NCBI GenBank assembly: GCA_964428895.1
Contig: CAYRZU010000037.1
Span: 1-32,151 of the forward strand
DNA length: 32,151 nt
DNA from: HyVt-337 sp964428895
GTDB lineage: Bacteria > Planctomycetota > Phycisphaerae > SM23-33
Direction: 5' to 3'
Below, piece by piece: positions 1 to 7,569 of the stretch. The notes beneath the pieces were generated by a model, which worked only from the letters and a program-made list of their open reading frames with translations, was not told the DNA's origin and made no database searches. How positions within the stretch are numbered: the first letter of the stretch is position 1; each line of letters starts with the position of its first letter. The translations under genes were made by a program, and so were the position numbers.

Positions 1-1852
1 TCTGGTTGACCAGCTTGAAGTCGCCGCCGCCGGCGAGCTTCTTGTACTTGACCAGGGCGGTCTCCGGCTCGATGCCGGTGGTGTCGCAGTCCATCATGAA
101 ACCGATCGTCCCGGTCGGCGCCAGCACGCTGACTTGGGCGTTGCGGTAGCCGTAGCGTTCACCGGCTTCGAGGACCTCGGCCCAGATCTCGCGGGCTGCG
201 GCCAGCAGGTCCTTGGGGCACCAGCGCGTTTCGATTTTCTCGACCGCGTCGCGGTGCATGGCCATCACGTCCAGCATGGACCGGCGGTTCTTGCGGAACT
301 GGGCAAAGGGACCCATGCGGCTGGCCAGCTCGGCCGAGGTCTCGTAGGCCTGGCCGGTCATGATGGCGGTGACGGCCGCGGCAATGGCCCGGCCCTGATC
401 GCTGTCGTAGGGCAGGCCCTGCGACATCAGCAACGCGCCGAGGTTGGCAAAGCCCAATCCCAGCGGGCGGAAGTTGTGGCTGTTGCGGGTGATCAACTCG
501 TTGGGGTAGCTGCAGTGGTCGACCAGGATTTCCTGGGCGATAATGAACAGCCTGGCCGCGGCGCGGAACCGCTCGATATCGAACGAGCCGTCCTCGCCGC
601 GGAATTTCATCAGGTTCAGGCTGGCCAGGTTGCAGGCCGAGTCGTTCACGAACATATACTCGCTGCACGGGTTCGACGCGCAGATTTCGCCGCTGTCTTT
701 GCAGGTGTGCCAGGTGTTGACGGTGGTGTGGTATTGAATGCCGGGGTCGCCGCAGACGTGCGTGCCGTCGGCGATCAGCCGCATCAGCTCGCGAGCCTGG
801 TGGGTGTCGACCGGCTCGCCGGTGGTGATCGCATGGGTGGTCCACTCGCCGTCTTCGGTCACGGTGGTCATGAACTCATCCGTCACGCGGATCGAGAGGT
901 TGGCATTCTGGTACATCACCGAAGCGTAGGCCTCGCCGTTGAAGCTGCCGTCGTAGCCTTGTTCGATCAGGGCCCAGGCCTTGCGTTCCTCGTTGGCCTT
1001 GCACTCGATGAACTCGCGGATGTCGGGGTGGTCGACGCGGAGGCTCTGCATCTTGGCGGCGCGGCGCGTCTTGCCGCCGGACTTGACCACGCCGGCGATC
1101 TGGTCGAACACCCGCATGAAACTCAAGGGCCCGGAGGGCGTGCCGCCGCCGGCGAGTTTTTCGCGACTCGAGCGCAAGGTCGAGAGGTCCGTACCGGTTC
1201 CCGACCCGTACTTGAAGAGCATGGCCTCGGCCTTGGCCAGGCGCATGATGTCTTCCATGGTGTCGTCGACCCCCTGGATGAAGCAGGCCGACCCTTGCGG
1301 GTATTCGTAGCTCTTGAGGGTCCTGGTGGCCTGGTTGCGAGTGGCGTCCCAGTGGAAGTTGCCTTCCGAACCGGCCACGCCCCGCTGGTGGAACAGGCCC
1401 ACGTTGAACCACACCGGCGAGTTGAACGCGCCGAACTGATTGATGCAGAGGTAGGTCAGCTCCTGGTAGAAGCGTTCGGCGTCGTCCTCGGTTTCGAACA
1501 CGCCGTCCTCTCGGCCCCAGTCGGCAATGGTGCGCGTGACGCGATGCACCAGCTCGCGGGCCGAACTCTCGCGCTCGTCCGTGCCGTTCTCACCGTAGAA
1601 GTATTTGCTGACCACGACGTTGGTCGCCAGCGCGCTCCACGAGCTGGGGACTTCCACGTCGGTCTGTTCGAAGATCGTGTTGCCCTTGCTGTCCGCGATG
1701 CGAGCGGAGCGTTTCTCCCACTCCAACTCATCGAACGGATGCACGCCAGGTGTGGCAAAGACGTTTTGGATCTCCAGTCCGTCGGTGGCCGTCACATCAT
1801 GATGTCCAGCTACCCGATCCGCTCCGTCGCCGCTGTCGCCACGCTGCCCCAT
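1..1852 (-). CDS. nrdJ: Vitamin B12-dependent ribonucleotide reductase (class II), C-terminus cut by window edge
   Basis: Reduces ribonucleotides to deoxyribonucleotides in the cytoplasm, using adenosylcobalamin to make the active-site thiyl radical. The 617 codons present read as a class II reductase. The active-site motif NPCSE lies at about residues 394-398 (Cys396 as radical cysteine), the partner cysteine sits in SACFIQGV (about Cys190), and the barrel signature CNLASLNL follows the active site. Near the edge comes PTGTIGFMMDCDTTGIEP, typical of the B12-dependent family. The C-terminal redox cysteines lie outside the window. The ATG at 1852 is chosen because GGAG lies 8 bases upstream; an in-frame GTG at 1858 is possible. 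Two NrdR-like boxes lie about 155-200 bp upstream, so repression by NrdR when dNTPs are plentiful is inferred. Confidence 0.95.
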   Translation of the reverse strand, partial: MGQRGDSGDGADRVAGHHDVTATDGLEIQNVFATPGVHPFDELEWEKRSARIADSKGNTIFEQTDVEVPSSWSALATNVVVSKYFYGENGTDERESSARELVHRVTRTIADWGREDGVFETEDDAERFYQELTYLCINQFGAFNSPVWFNVGLFHQRGVAGSEGNFHWDATRNQATRTLKSYEYPQGSACFIQGVDDTMEDIMRLAKAEAMLFKYGSGTGTDLSTLRSSREKLAGGGTPSGPLSFMRVFDQIAGVVKSGGKTRRAAKMQSLRVDHPDIREFIECKANEERKAWALIEQGYDGSFNGEAYASVMYQNANLSIRVTDEFMTTVTEDGEWTTHAITTGEPVDTHQARELMRLIADGTHVCGDPGIQYHTTVNTWHTCKDSGEICASNPCSEYMFVNDSACNLASLNLMKFRGEDGSFDIERFRAAARLFIIAQEILVDHCSYPNELITRNSHNFRPLGLGFANLGALLMSQGLPYDSDQGRAIAAAVTAIMTGQAYETSAELASRMGPFAQFRKNRRSMLDVMAMHRDAVEKIETRWCPKDLLAAAREIWAEVLEAGERYGYRNAQVSVLAPTGTIGFMMDCDTTGIEPETALVKYKKLAGGGDFKLVNQ

Positions 1853-2413
1853 GAACACATCTCCAATGCGCGCCGGCTCTTTTTGGCCGGGCCCGGTTTT
1901 GCCTGACCCAGCCCCCGGAGCGCTAAAGAAGGGTTAACAACGAAGCTGGCGATAAGTCTTGCCAGCTAAAGGCCTGAAATCATCACTTACACCAAACGAA
2001 GAAGCTTACACAATATGTTGGGCATAGCAAGCGCCATTGTCCCAAAATATTGCATATTCGTGAAGATCTCGGCATTCCAAGCGTTTACGCAAGAATTCGC
2101 CTTTTGCCAACAACTACGAACAGCCCGGCTCTGCGCGTTTCGTTAATGCGTCGCTGACAAGAACATAGCGCCGGCGCAGCTGGGCGATATTTCACGTCGA
2201 TTTGCGGTCGTCTTGACCGACCGAAAGTCAACCCCCAACTCCGTTATTCCAGACCACCGCCGGCAGCGCGCGGACCTGAGGCGCGGAAGTCTGTCCATCA
2301 TCATTATACGAACGAGGGCGCCGCTGCCGCTGCGGAATGGAACAGAGATGAAGACAGATGAAAGAAGACCGAAGAAGCGAGAGTGTCTTGTCGGGCGCGC
2401 TGGCGGGCGGATT
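1853..2413. other. Gene-free upstream region of nrdJ
   Basis: Apart from the NrdR boxes no gene is supported here. The first 300 bp are clearly more AT-rich than the coding DNA, as expected for a promoter region. From about 2340 the sequence becomes repeat-like (GAACAGAGATGAAGACAGAT), echoing on the opposite strand the CTGCGTTCATCTGTGTTCAT segment at 2571-2590 on the far side of the assembly gap. I saw no conserved B12-box that would support a cobalamin riboswitch. Confidence 0.5.
2008..2055 (-). promoter_or_regulatory. Tandem NrdR boxes upstream of nrdJ
   Basis: Two 16-bp near-palindromes occupy 2008-2023 (ACACAATATGTTGGGC) and 2040-2055 (TCCCAAAATATTGCAT). As I recall the NrdR-box consensus (acaCwAtATaTwGtgt), they match 13 and 11 of 16 positions, with the inner C, A, A, T, T and G kept in both. 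Their centres are 32 bp apart, three helical turns, which is the usual spacing of paired NrdR boxes. They lie upstream of a ribonucleotide reductase gene, the expected target. I could not place a convincing -35/-10 pair next to them. Confidence 0.75.
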
Positions 2414-2513
2414 NNNNNNNNNNNNNNNNNNNNNNNNNNNNNNNNNNNNNNNNNNNNNNNNNNNNNNNNNNNNNNNNNNNNNNNNNNNNNNNNNNNNNNN
2501 NNNNNNNNNNNNN
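2414..2513. other. Assembly gap of 100 N inside an intergenic repeat
   Basis: Exactly 100 N, the usual placeholder for a scaffold join of unknown length. The octamer GGCGGATT abuts the gap on both sides (2406-2413 and 2514-2521), so the assembly probably broke in a repeat. The true distance between nrdJ and folC is therefore unknown. Confidence 0.95.
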
Positions 2514-2635
2514 GGCGGATTAGGAAATCCGCCGCGCTACGACAACGCTGTTGCGCCCTCTAGGACTGATCTGCGTTCATCTGTGTTCATCCTTGTTTCC
2601 TTTGAGTGCGCGCAGACCTCCGGTGCGGAGGTCTG
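2514..2635. repeat. Intergenic palindromic repeat cluster downstream of folC
   Basis: Two perfect hairpins lie close together. GGCGGATT (2514-2521) pairs with AATCCGCC (2526-2533) around AGGA, and CAGACCTCCG (2613-2622) pairs with CGGAGGTCTG (2626-2635) around GTG. Between them is a GTTCATCTGTGTTCATC segment (2574-2590) of the kind often dispersed between genes in environmental genomes. The second hairpin could end folC transcription, but no T-tract follows it on the minus strand. Confidence 0.6.
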
Positions 2636-2700
2636 TGGTCAATCTTCCGGCCGAGTTGGCCGAGGGTAATGCTTGGTTGCGCTTCGGCGCGCGAAAGCGT

Positions 2701-4266
2701 TCAGGCGCGGGCGGCCAGGGCGCGACGTCGCTTGGCCGGCATGAGCTTCTTGGCCTCGCCGACTAGGTAAAACGATCCGGTGATGCAGATGATGTCTTCG
2801 CGGCTGGCGGCGCTTTGGGCGATGGTGATCGCCTCATCCAGCGTGGGCGCCACTTGGGCGACGCGGCCGGAGCATTCCTCGTAGGCTTCGGCGAGGTCTT
2901 TCGGCTCGGCCGATCGCGCGTTGCCCTTGGCCGCGGTGAAGACCACCTTGTCGGCCCCGGTGGCGATCTGCTGCATCATGCCGGCGATGTCCTTGTCGGC
3001 GGCACAGCCGAACACCAGCACCATCGAGTCATACGGAATGTGCTGCCCGATCGCCCGCATCAGGGCCTGGACGCTGGCGGCGTTGTGCGCGCCGTCGACC
3101 AGCATGCGGGGCGACTCGTTGATCAGTTCCATTCGGCCGGGCACCTTCACGGCGCCGAGCCCTTCCATGGCCAGGTCGTCGTCGATCTTCATGCCCTTGC
3201 TCTTGAGCTGGTCCAACAGCGCCAGAGCCAATCCGCAGTTGAGGGCCTGATGCTCGCCCAGCAGCGGCACGGGCAGATGCTCGAACCGGCTTTGCGGCGT
3301 GGTCAGGCAGACGCGGGCGTGGCAGCCGTCGGTTCGCGACGATTCCACCCGGTAGCTGAACTCAATGTCTTCGCCGGTGAACAGCAGTTGGCTCTTGGAG
3401 ACCTTGGCCGCCTTCTTAAGAGCGCGCTTGGCTTCGGGGATCTGCGGCACCGAGACCACCGGGATGTCGCGCTTGAAGATGCCGGCCTTCTCTTCGGCAA
3501 TCTTGCCGACCGACGTGCCGAGCTGGGCGGTGTGATCGAGCGAGATGCTCGTCAGGCCGCACACGTCCGGCTTAAGGACGTTGGTGCTGTCGAGGCGCCC
3601 GCCGAGGCCGGCTTCGACCACGGCGATGTCGATCTTCTCGTTGGCGAAATGAAGGAACGCCAGCGCGGTGAAGATCTCGAAGAAGGTGGGCTTCTCGTCG
3701 GCCATCGCCTTGACGTGGCGCTGGGCCTTGGCAACCAGCTTGACCAGCGCCGCACGCGGGATCATATCGCCGTTGACGCTGATGCGCTCGCGGATGTCGA
3801 CAATGTGCGGCGAGGTGTACAAGCCAACCTTGTGGCCGCACGCGCGCAGCATCTCCGCCAACATCGTGGCGGTCGAGCCCTTGCCCTTGGTGCCGGCAAT
3901 GTGGACTGTGCGCAACTTCTCTTGCGGGTTGCCCAGCCTCTTCAGCAGCTTCCGCATGCGGTCGAGGTTGAAGGTATCGGTGTTATAGCGCACGCGCGAC
4001 ATCTGCTCGTAGTTGGTCTGCGAGAACAGAAACTTCAGAGCAGATTCGTAGGTCCGAACGGGCCCGCCCGCCTTTTTCGGCGCAGATTTCGGCGCTGACT
4101 TCGGCGCGCTTTTCGACGCAGCCTTCACGGCCGTCTTCGACGACGACTTTGCCGATGCCTTTGCACGGGTTTTGGCGCTGACGGCAGCCTTCTTCGTCGC
4201 ACTCTTCGAAGAAGCCTTGCCGGAAACCTTTGCGGCCTTTTTCTTAGGTCGTGAGGTTGTGACCAT
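2701..4266 (-). CDS. folC: Folylpolyglutamate synthase / dihydrofolate synthase with lysine-alanine-rich N-terminal tail
   Basis: Mur-ligase-type enzyme that adds glutamate to folates (and in many bacteria to dihydropteroate), using ATP in the cytoplasm. The P-loop GTKGKGS is followed by TSPHIVDIRERISVNG, then VVEAGLGGRLDSTNV, SISLDHTAQLG, EEKAGIFK, LLGEHQALN and the C-terminal-domain motif DGAHNA. The 521-residue product is longer than the usual 420-450 because about 65 N-terminal residues form a Lys/Ala/Ser-rich, histone-H1-like tail with three SAPK units, ahead of the enzyme fold starting near residue 71. The ATG at 4266 is preferred over an in-frame TTG at 4278, which overlaps the -10 element. 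No Shine-Dalgarno precedes it, and the promoter predicts only a few bases of leader. The tail may bind nucleic acid or another polyanion; that is inference. Confidence 0.92.
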   Translation of the reverse strand: MVTTSRPKKKAAKVSGKASSKSATKKAAVSAKTRAKASAKSSSKTAVKAASKSAPKSAPKSAPKKAGGPVRTYESALKFLFSQTNYEQMSRVRYNTDTFNLDRMRKLLKRLGNPQEKLRTVHIAGTKGKGSTATMLAEMLRACGHKVGLYTSPHIVDIRERISVNGDMIPRAALVKLVAKAQRHVKAMADEKPTFFEIFTALAFLHFANEKIDIAVVEAGLGGRLDSTNVLKPDVCGLTSISLDHTAQLGTSVGKIAEEKAGIFKRDIPVVSVPQIPEAKRALKKAAKVSKSQLLFTGEDIEFSYRVESSRTDGCHARVCLTTPQSRFEHLPVPLLGEHQALNCGLALALLDQLKSKGMKIDDDLAMEGLGAVKVPGRMELINESPRMLVDGAHNAASVQALMRAIGQHIPYDSMVLVFGCAADKDIAGMMQQIATGADKVVFTAAKGNARSAEPKDLAEAYEECSGRVAQVAPTLDEAITIAQSAASREDIICITGSFYLVGEAKKLMPAKRRRALAARA

Positions 4267-4276
4267 AATTCGGCAC

Positions 4277-4306
4277 AATATAAGCGTTTACTGGGGTCTG
4301 TGTCAA
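4277..4306 (-). promoter_or_regulatory. Sigma-70-type promoter of folC
   Basis: Reading the minus strand, a perfect -35 TTGACA (4306-4301) is followed after 18 bases by TATATT (4282-4277; with 17 bases the hexamer is TTATAT). Transcription should begin around 4270, only about 4 bases before the ATG at 4266, so the mRNA would be essentially leaderless. This agrees with the missing Shine-Dalgarno sequence. Confidence 0.75.
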
Positions 4307-4327
4307 GCTTCGCCGTCTGTTAACGTA

Positions 4328-4346
4328 CTAAAACGGCTCGTTTTAG
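4328..4346. promoter_or_regulatory. Perfect 19-bp palindrome upstream of the folC promoter
   Basis: CTAAAACG (4328-4335) and CGTTTTAG (4339-4346) are perfect inverted arms around GCT. The element lies 21 bp upstream of the folC -35 hexamer, a position suited to an operator or activator site. The regulator is unknown. Confidence 0.45.
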
Positions 4347-4765
4347 GCTGTTTTCGCCCAAATCTACGAATGAACCGGTGCAGCCTGGGTAAGTAGTCAG
4401 GCTATTGTGACTTCAGCCTCTGGCGTCCCAAACACATCGGTCCGACCCTTCTGCCCTCGCCGGAGACCGCCCCAATCGGCCGGCCGGCCGGCAGAGCAAC
4501 GTCAACTAAGTCTTACTACGAATGAGACGTAACAATAGTCGCCTCGTTCCCATGGATTTTATCAAATTCCGAGCCAAATTGGCAGCAAATTCCGGCCAAT
4601 CGGGCACAAAGTTTGCGTTTTCAAGCCCCTAGACGCCCCTAATTCCCGCAATAAGAGGCAACAACAGCAGCCGAAGAGGCGCGGAGACGCAGAGAGAGAA
4701 TATGGTAGATAGACTCACTCGACAATGCGGCGGGGCCGGGGTCTCGTCAGTTCCGAACTGGGCGC
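4347..4765. other. Gene-free region between folC and the glycosidase gene
   Basis: No gene is supported. The stretch 4500-4640 is relatively AT-rich. At 4674-4697 there is a purine-rich run containing GGCGCGGAGACGCAGAGAG, a motif type often dispersed between genes in environmental bacteria. A frame continuous with the downstream gene stays open from 4702, but it crosses palindromic repeats and is judged non-coding. Confidence 0.5.
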
Positions 4766-4824
4766 CATGCCCACGCTTGCGTGGGCATGCTGTCGCTTCA
4801 TGGTATCCCCGCGTGCGTGCGGGG
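4766..4824. repeat. Two palindromic hairpins upstream of the glycosidase gene
   Basis: CATGCCCACGC (4766-4776) pairs perfectly with GCGTGGGCATG (4779-4789) across a two-base loop. CCCCGC (4807-4812) pairs with GCGGGG (4819-4824). A degenerate copy of the first palindrome lies just after the glycosidase gene at 7365-7387. Confidence 0.65.
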
Positions 4825-4840
4825 CACGCACCCTACGAAC

Positions 4841-4868
4841 TCATCCCTTGCATCTTCTGCATCCCTGC
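4841..4868 (+). repeat. Copy 1 of a 28-bp repeat located 46 bases before a start codon
   Basis: The segment 4841-4868 contains two TGCATC units and ends in CATCCCTGC. It matches 12481-12508 at 25 of 28 positions. It ends exactly 46 bases before the ATG at 4915. Confidence 0.7.
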
Positions 4869-4914
4869 AGAGAAGATGTCGGTCTTGATTTCCCTTGAGA
4901 GGACTGGAGTAGCT

Positions 4915-7347
4915 ATGCCGCGCGAGCATGTGATCGAAACTACCGAGCCTATCCTGGAGGCTGAGGATGGGTTGATCTTGGGTAACGGCGACTTGTCGGT
5001 CAGCATCTATCAGAAGCCTGAGCATTTGGTCCGGCGGTTCGGGAAGAATGATGTGTGGGACCGGCGGATCGATTACTCCGACGACTACGAGCCGGCGCAC
5101 ATCGATGAGATCAAGCGCGGCCTGCGTGAGGAGGGGTGGGTCTCGGGCACGTATCGCGGCGGCGGCAAGGCCAAGGCTACCAAGGGCGCCCCGGCTGACC
5201 CTAAGCGGATGGAGGAGATCTGCGAGGTCTGCCCCAGCTACGCCAAGCGCTCCTACCCCTGCCCCAAGCCGGTCGGCGAACTGTGGCTGCACCTGCCGAT
5301 CGACAAGCACGGCATGGAAGTCCACCAGAAGCTGGTGATCGAACGTGACGAATGCGAGATCACGATCAGTTGGCCTGACGGGTGTGAGATTCGGGTGCTG
5401 TGCTTTGTGCACCCCACGCTGAACGTGCTGGCCGTCCGGTGGCAGGTGGTCAACTGGAACAGCGCCACGGCGCTATCGCACCAGGTGCCGGTCTACTTCA
5501 GCGTGTTTCGGTGGGCCGACTCGACCATTGAGCAGTTCCGGTTCACGCTGCAAAACCGCGGCCGTAACCCGCACATCCCCTACCCCGACGACCCATCGCA
5601 ATGCACGCCGCTCGACCCGCCGACCTACGAGCAGTTCGAGGATCGTTGGCTCATCCAGCAATCATTCCACCCGAGCTTGGATTTCCCCCAGGGCTACCGT
5701 TACTGGATGCTGCCGTTCGTCACGCCGGATGGGCTGATGATCGACCCGGTGCGGGTGAGCCCCTCACCGGATAAGGCCATTCACCTGTACGGCAATGACG
5801 ACGTGCACGATGGCTGGATGTGCTTGGCGATTCCCTGCAGCTCCGACGAGGGCGATTGCGAGGGCGAGGCGCAGCGGTTCATCGCAGCCGTCGGCGATGA
5901 CGTGGCCGGGGCGTGCGAGACCTGGCGGGCCGAGAACCTGGTCGCCGCCGACGCGTTCTGGGCCCACAGCGCCATCGAAATGGACGACGCCCTGCTGGAG
6001 GACACCTGGTACGAGAACGTCTACCTGCGCCGCTGCACCTATCGGCACGACACGATCGCCCCGGGCCTGGGCCTGCCTTCCACGGTGCAGGACTACTCCA
6101 TGTGGCACGGCGACTACCACATGGACTTCAACTACCAACAGCCCTTCTACGGCGACTTCGGCGCCAACCACCTCGATATTGGCGACGCGTACTTCGTCGG
6201 CCTGCAGCACATGATCGACATCGGCCGAAAGATCGCGGCCGACTCGTTCGGCTACCGCGGTTGCTATGTGGCCGTCAGCGGGTATCCGTTCGCGGTGGAG
6301 AAAGACCCGTTCGGCACGGGCTCGCTGGCGCGGATGATGTACCCGACCGGCTGGACCATGATCCACTACTGGTCGCGCTACCTGCACACTTACGACAAGG
6401 ACTGGCTGGCCGAGACCGGCTACCCGGTGATCCGCGACTGCGCGCTGTTCCTGACCGACTTCCTGGAACTGCGCGAGGACGGCTTGTACCACGCGTTCCC
6501 GTCATGTCAGGGCGAGAGCTTCTTTACCGGCAATGAGGACGACTTCACCGATCAGCCGCAAGTCATCCGCAATATCCGCTACTGTTTGGCGATGGCCATC
6601 CAGGCGGCGCGCGAGCTCGACATCGAGCCCGACCACCAGGCCGAGTGGCAGGAGCGGCTGGATAAGCTGGTGACCACCGACGAAACGCGCGAAGACCTGT
6701 CGCCGGAACTTCGGAAGCGACTCGAGCTGAACCCGCCGCAGTTCACGTGCGTGGACCACGAGAACCTGCTCCCGAAGCCCGGCGACTTCGCCCACGTGTT
6801 GCGGCTGACCATGGACAGCCACATGTGGCGGTCGAGCTGCAACACGCTGCCGTGGTTCTGGCTGACGCGGCTGCGGAACGACGTGTTCGACCCGGAGACC
6901 GAACTGGAATTGGTTCACGCCCACCTGCGCCGCTGGCGCACGCCGGGCGCGCACTTGCGGAGCATGTCGGCGGGCGATCACGGCTACATCGGCGCGTACG
7001 GTGAGTCGATGGGCATCATCCTGCCGATCCAGGAGATGCTGCTGCAAAGCTGGGACGGCAGCTTGCGGTTGTTCGCAGCCTGGCCGAAAGCGATGAACGC
7101 CCGCTTCAGCACGCTGCGGGCCGAGGGCGCGTTCTTGGTCAGCGGGCACATCCGCGACGGCCGCGTGGGCCCGGTCGAGATCACCAGCGAGGTCGGCAAC
7201 CCCGTTCGCCTGGTCAATCCTTGGCCAACTCCGGCGGTGGTCCTCAACCAATCCGGCAAGCCCCACCCGCACACCGTCGAAGACGGCGGCCTGATCTGCT
7301 TCGAAACCGAACCGGGACGCCGCTACGAAGTGGCGCCAGAGGGATAA
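4915..7347 (+). CDS. GH95-like six-hairpin glycosidase, cytoplasmic
   Basis: Probable glycoside hydrolase of 810 residues built on an (alpha/alpha)6 barrel. An N-terminal beta-sandwich begins with a GH95-type opening (DGLILGNGDLSVSIYQ, then NDVWDRR). The barrel carries MWHGDYHMDFNYQQPFYGDF near residues 396-420, in the place where GH95 and related families have a WxSDYHxNxNxQ block, and PSCQGESFFTGNE near 528. The C-terminal part (LRLFAAWPKAM, then LRAEGAFLVSGHIRDGRV) resembles the GH95 C-terminal domain. No signal peptide is seen, so it would act on imported oligosaccharides. The ATG at 4915 has GGAG 5 bases upstream; the open frame further upstream is repeat DNA. The exact family (GH95, GH65-like or DUF5703-like) and substrate cannot be fixed by eye. 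The gene is flanked by related palindromic repeats. Confidence 0.65.
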   Translation: MPREHVIETTEPILEAEDGLILGNGDLSVSIYQKPEHLVRRFGKNDVWDRRIDYSDDYEPAHIDEIKRGLREEGWVSGTYRGGGKAKATKGAPADPKRMEEICEVCPSYAKRSYPCPKPVGELWLHLPIDKHGMEVHQKLVIERDECEITISWPDGCEIRVLCFVHPTLNVLAVRWQVVNWNSATALSHQVPVYFSVFRWADSTIEQFRFTLQNRGRNPHIPYPDDPSQCTPLDPPTYEQFEDRWLIQQSFHPSLDFPQGYRYWMLPFVTPDGLMIDPVRVSPSPDKAIHLYGNDDVHDGWMCLAIPCSSDEGDCEGEAQRFIAAVGDDVAGACETWRAENLVAADAFWAHSAIEMDDALLEDTWYENVYLRRCTYRHDTIAPGLGLPSTVQDYSMWHGDYHMDFNYQQPFYGDFGANHLDIGDAYFVGLQHMIDIGRKIAADSFGYRGCYVAVSGYPFAVEKDPFGTGSLARMMYPTGWTMIHYWSRYLHTYDKDWLAETGYPVIRDCALFLTDFLELREDGLYHAFPSCQGESFFTGNEDDFTDQPQVIRNIRYCLAMAIQAARELDIEPDHQAEWQERLDKLVTTDETREDLSPELRKRLELNPPQFTCVDHENLLPKPGDFAHVLRLTMDSHMWRSSCNTLPWFWLTRLRNDVFDPETELELVHAHLRRWRTPGAHLRSMSAGDHGYIGAYGESMGIILPIQEMLLQSWDGSLRLFAAWPKAMNARFSTLRAEGAFLVSGHIRDGRVGPVEITSEVGNPVRLVNPWPTPAVVLNQSGKPHPHTVEDGGLICFETEPGRRYEVAPEG

Positions 7348-7364
7348 CTTACAGATGGCGGGAG

Positions 7365-7387
7365 CATGCCCACGTAGGCGGGGCATG
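7365..7387. repeat. Degenerate palindrome after the glycosidase gene
   Basis: CATGCCC (7365-7371) pairs with GGGCATG (7381-7387) around ACGTAGGCG. The left part CATGCCCACG repeats the arm of the palindrome at 4766-4775. It lies 17 bases after the stop codon and could help end transcription, but no T-tract follows. Confidence 0.5.
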
Positions 7388-7484
7388 GGGCCTGGTCTTG
7401 ACCACGATGGCGTGATATGCGTTCGGGCTGGTCCTCCCGGGGCCGAAAAGCAGCTAAGTTCCGTCCAGGAATTCCCTTAGTTTG

Positions 7485-7493
7485 TGCTATCAT
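7485..7493 (+). promoter_or_regulatory. Possible extended -10 promoter of the first PEP-CTERM gene
   Basis: TATCAT at 7488-7493 is preceded by TG one base earlier (TGCTATCAT), the extended -10 pattern. No good -35 hexamer is seen. It would give a leader of about 70 bases before the ATG at 7570. Confidence 0.35.
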
Positions 7494-7569
7494 ATGGGAG
7501 AGTCTACGACCATCGCGGGCAATGTTGCCGGTGTAGGCGGCAGGCCCCATATCAGTAAGGAGATCGAGC

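Noticed and set aside
134..1906. 590-residue plus-strand open frame
   Set aside because: It is antisense to nrdJ, whose minus-strand translation carries intact active-site motifs. GC-rich codon use leaves the opposite strand open.
1853..2413. Cobalamin riboswitch upstream of nrdJ
   Set aside because: I looked for a B12-box and supporting stems on the minus strand and saw none. A covariance-model search would be decisive.
2213..2669. Short open frames across the N gap
   Set aside because: They read through unknown bases and repeat sequence, with no ribosome site or recognisable protein.
2815..4098. 427-residue plus-strand open frame
   Set aside because: Antisense to folC, which shows every family motif on the minus strand.
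4702..4914. N-terminal extension of the glycosidase by 71 codons
   Set aside because: The stretch consists of palindromes and the 28-bp repeat, while the ATG at 4915 has a good ribosome site and the conserved family start follows it.
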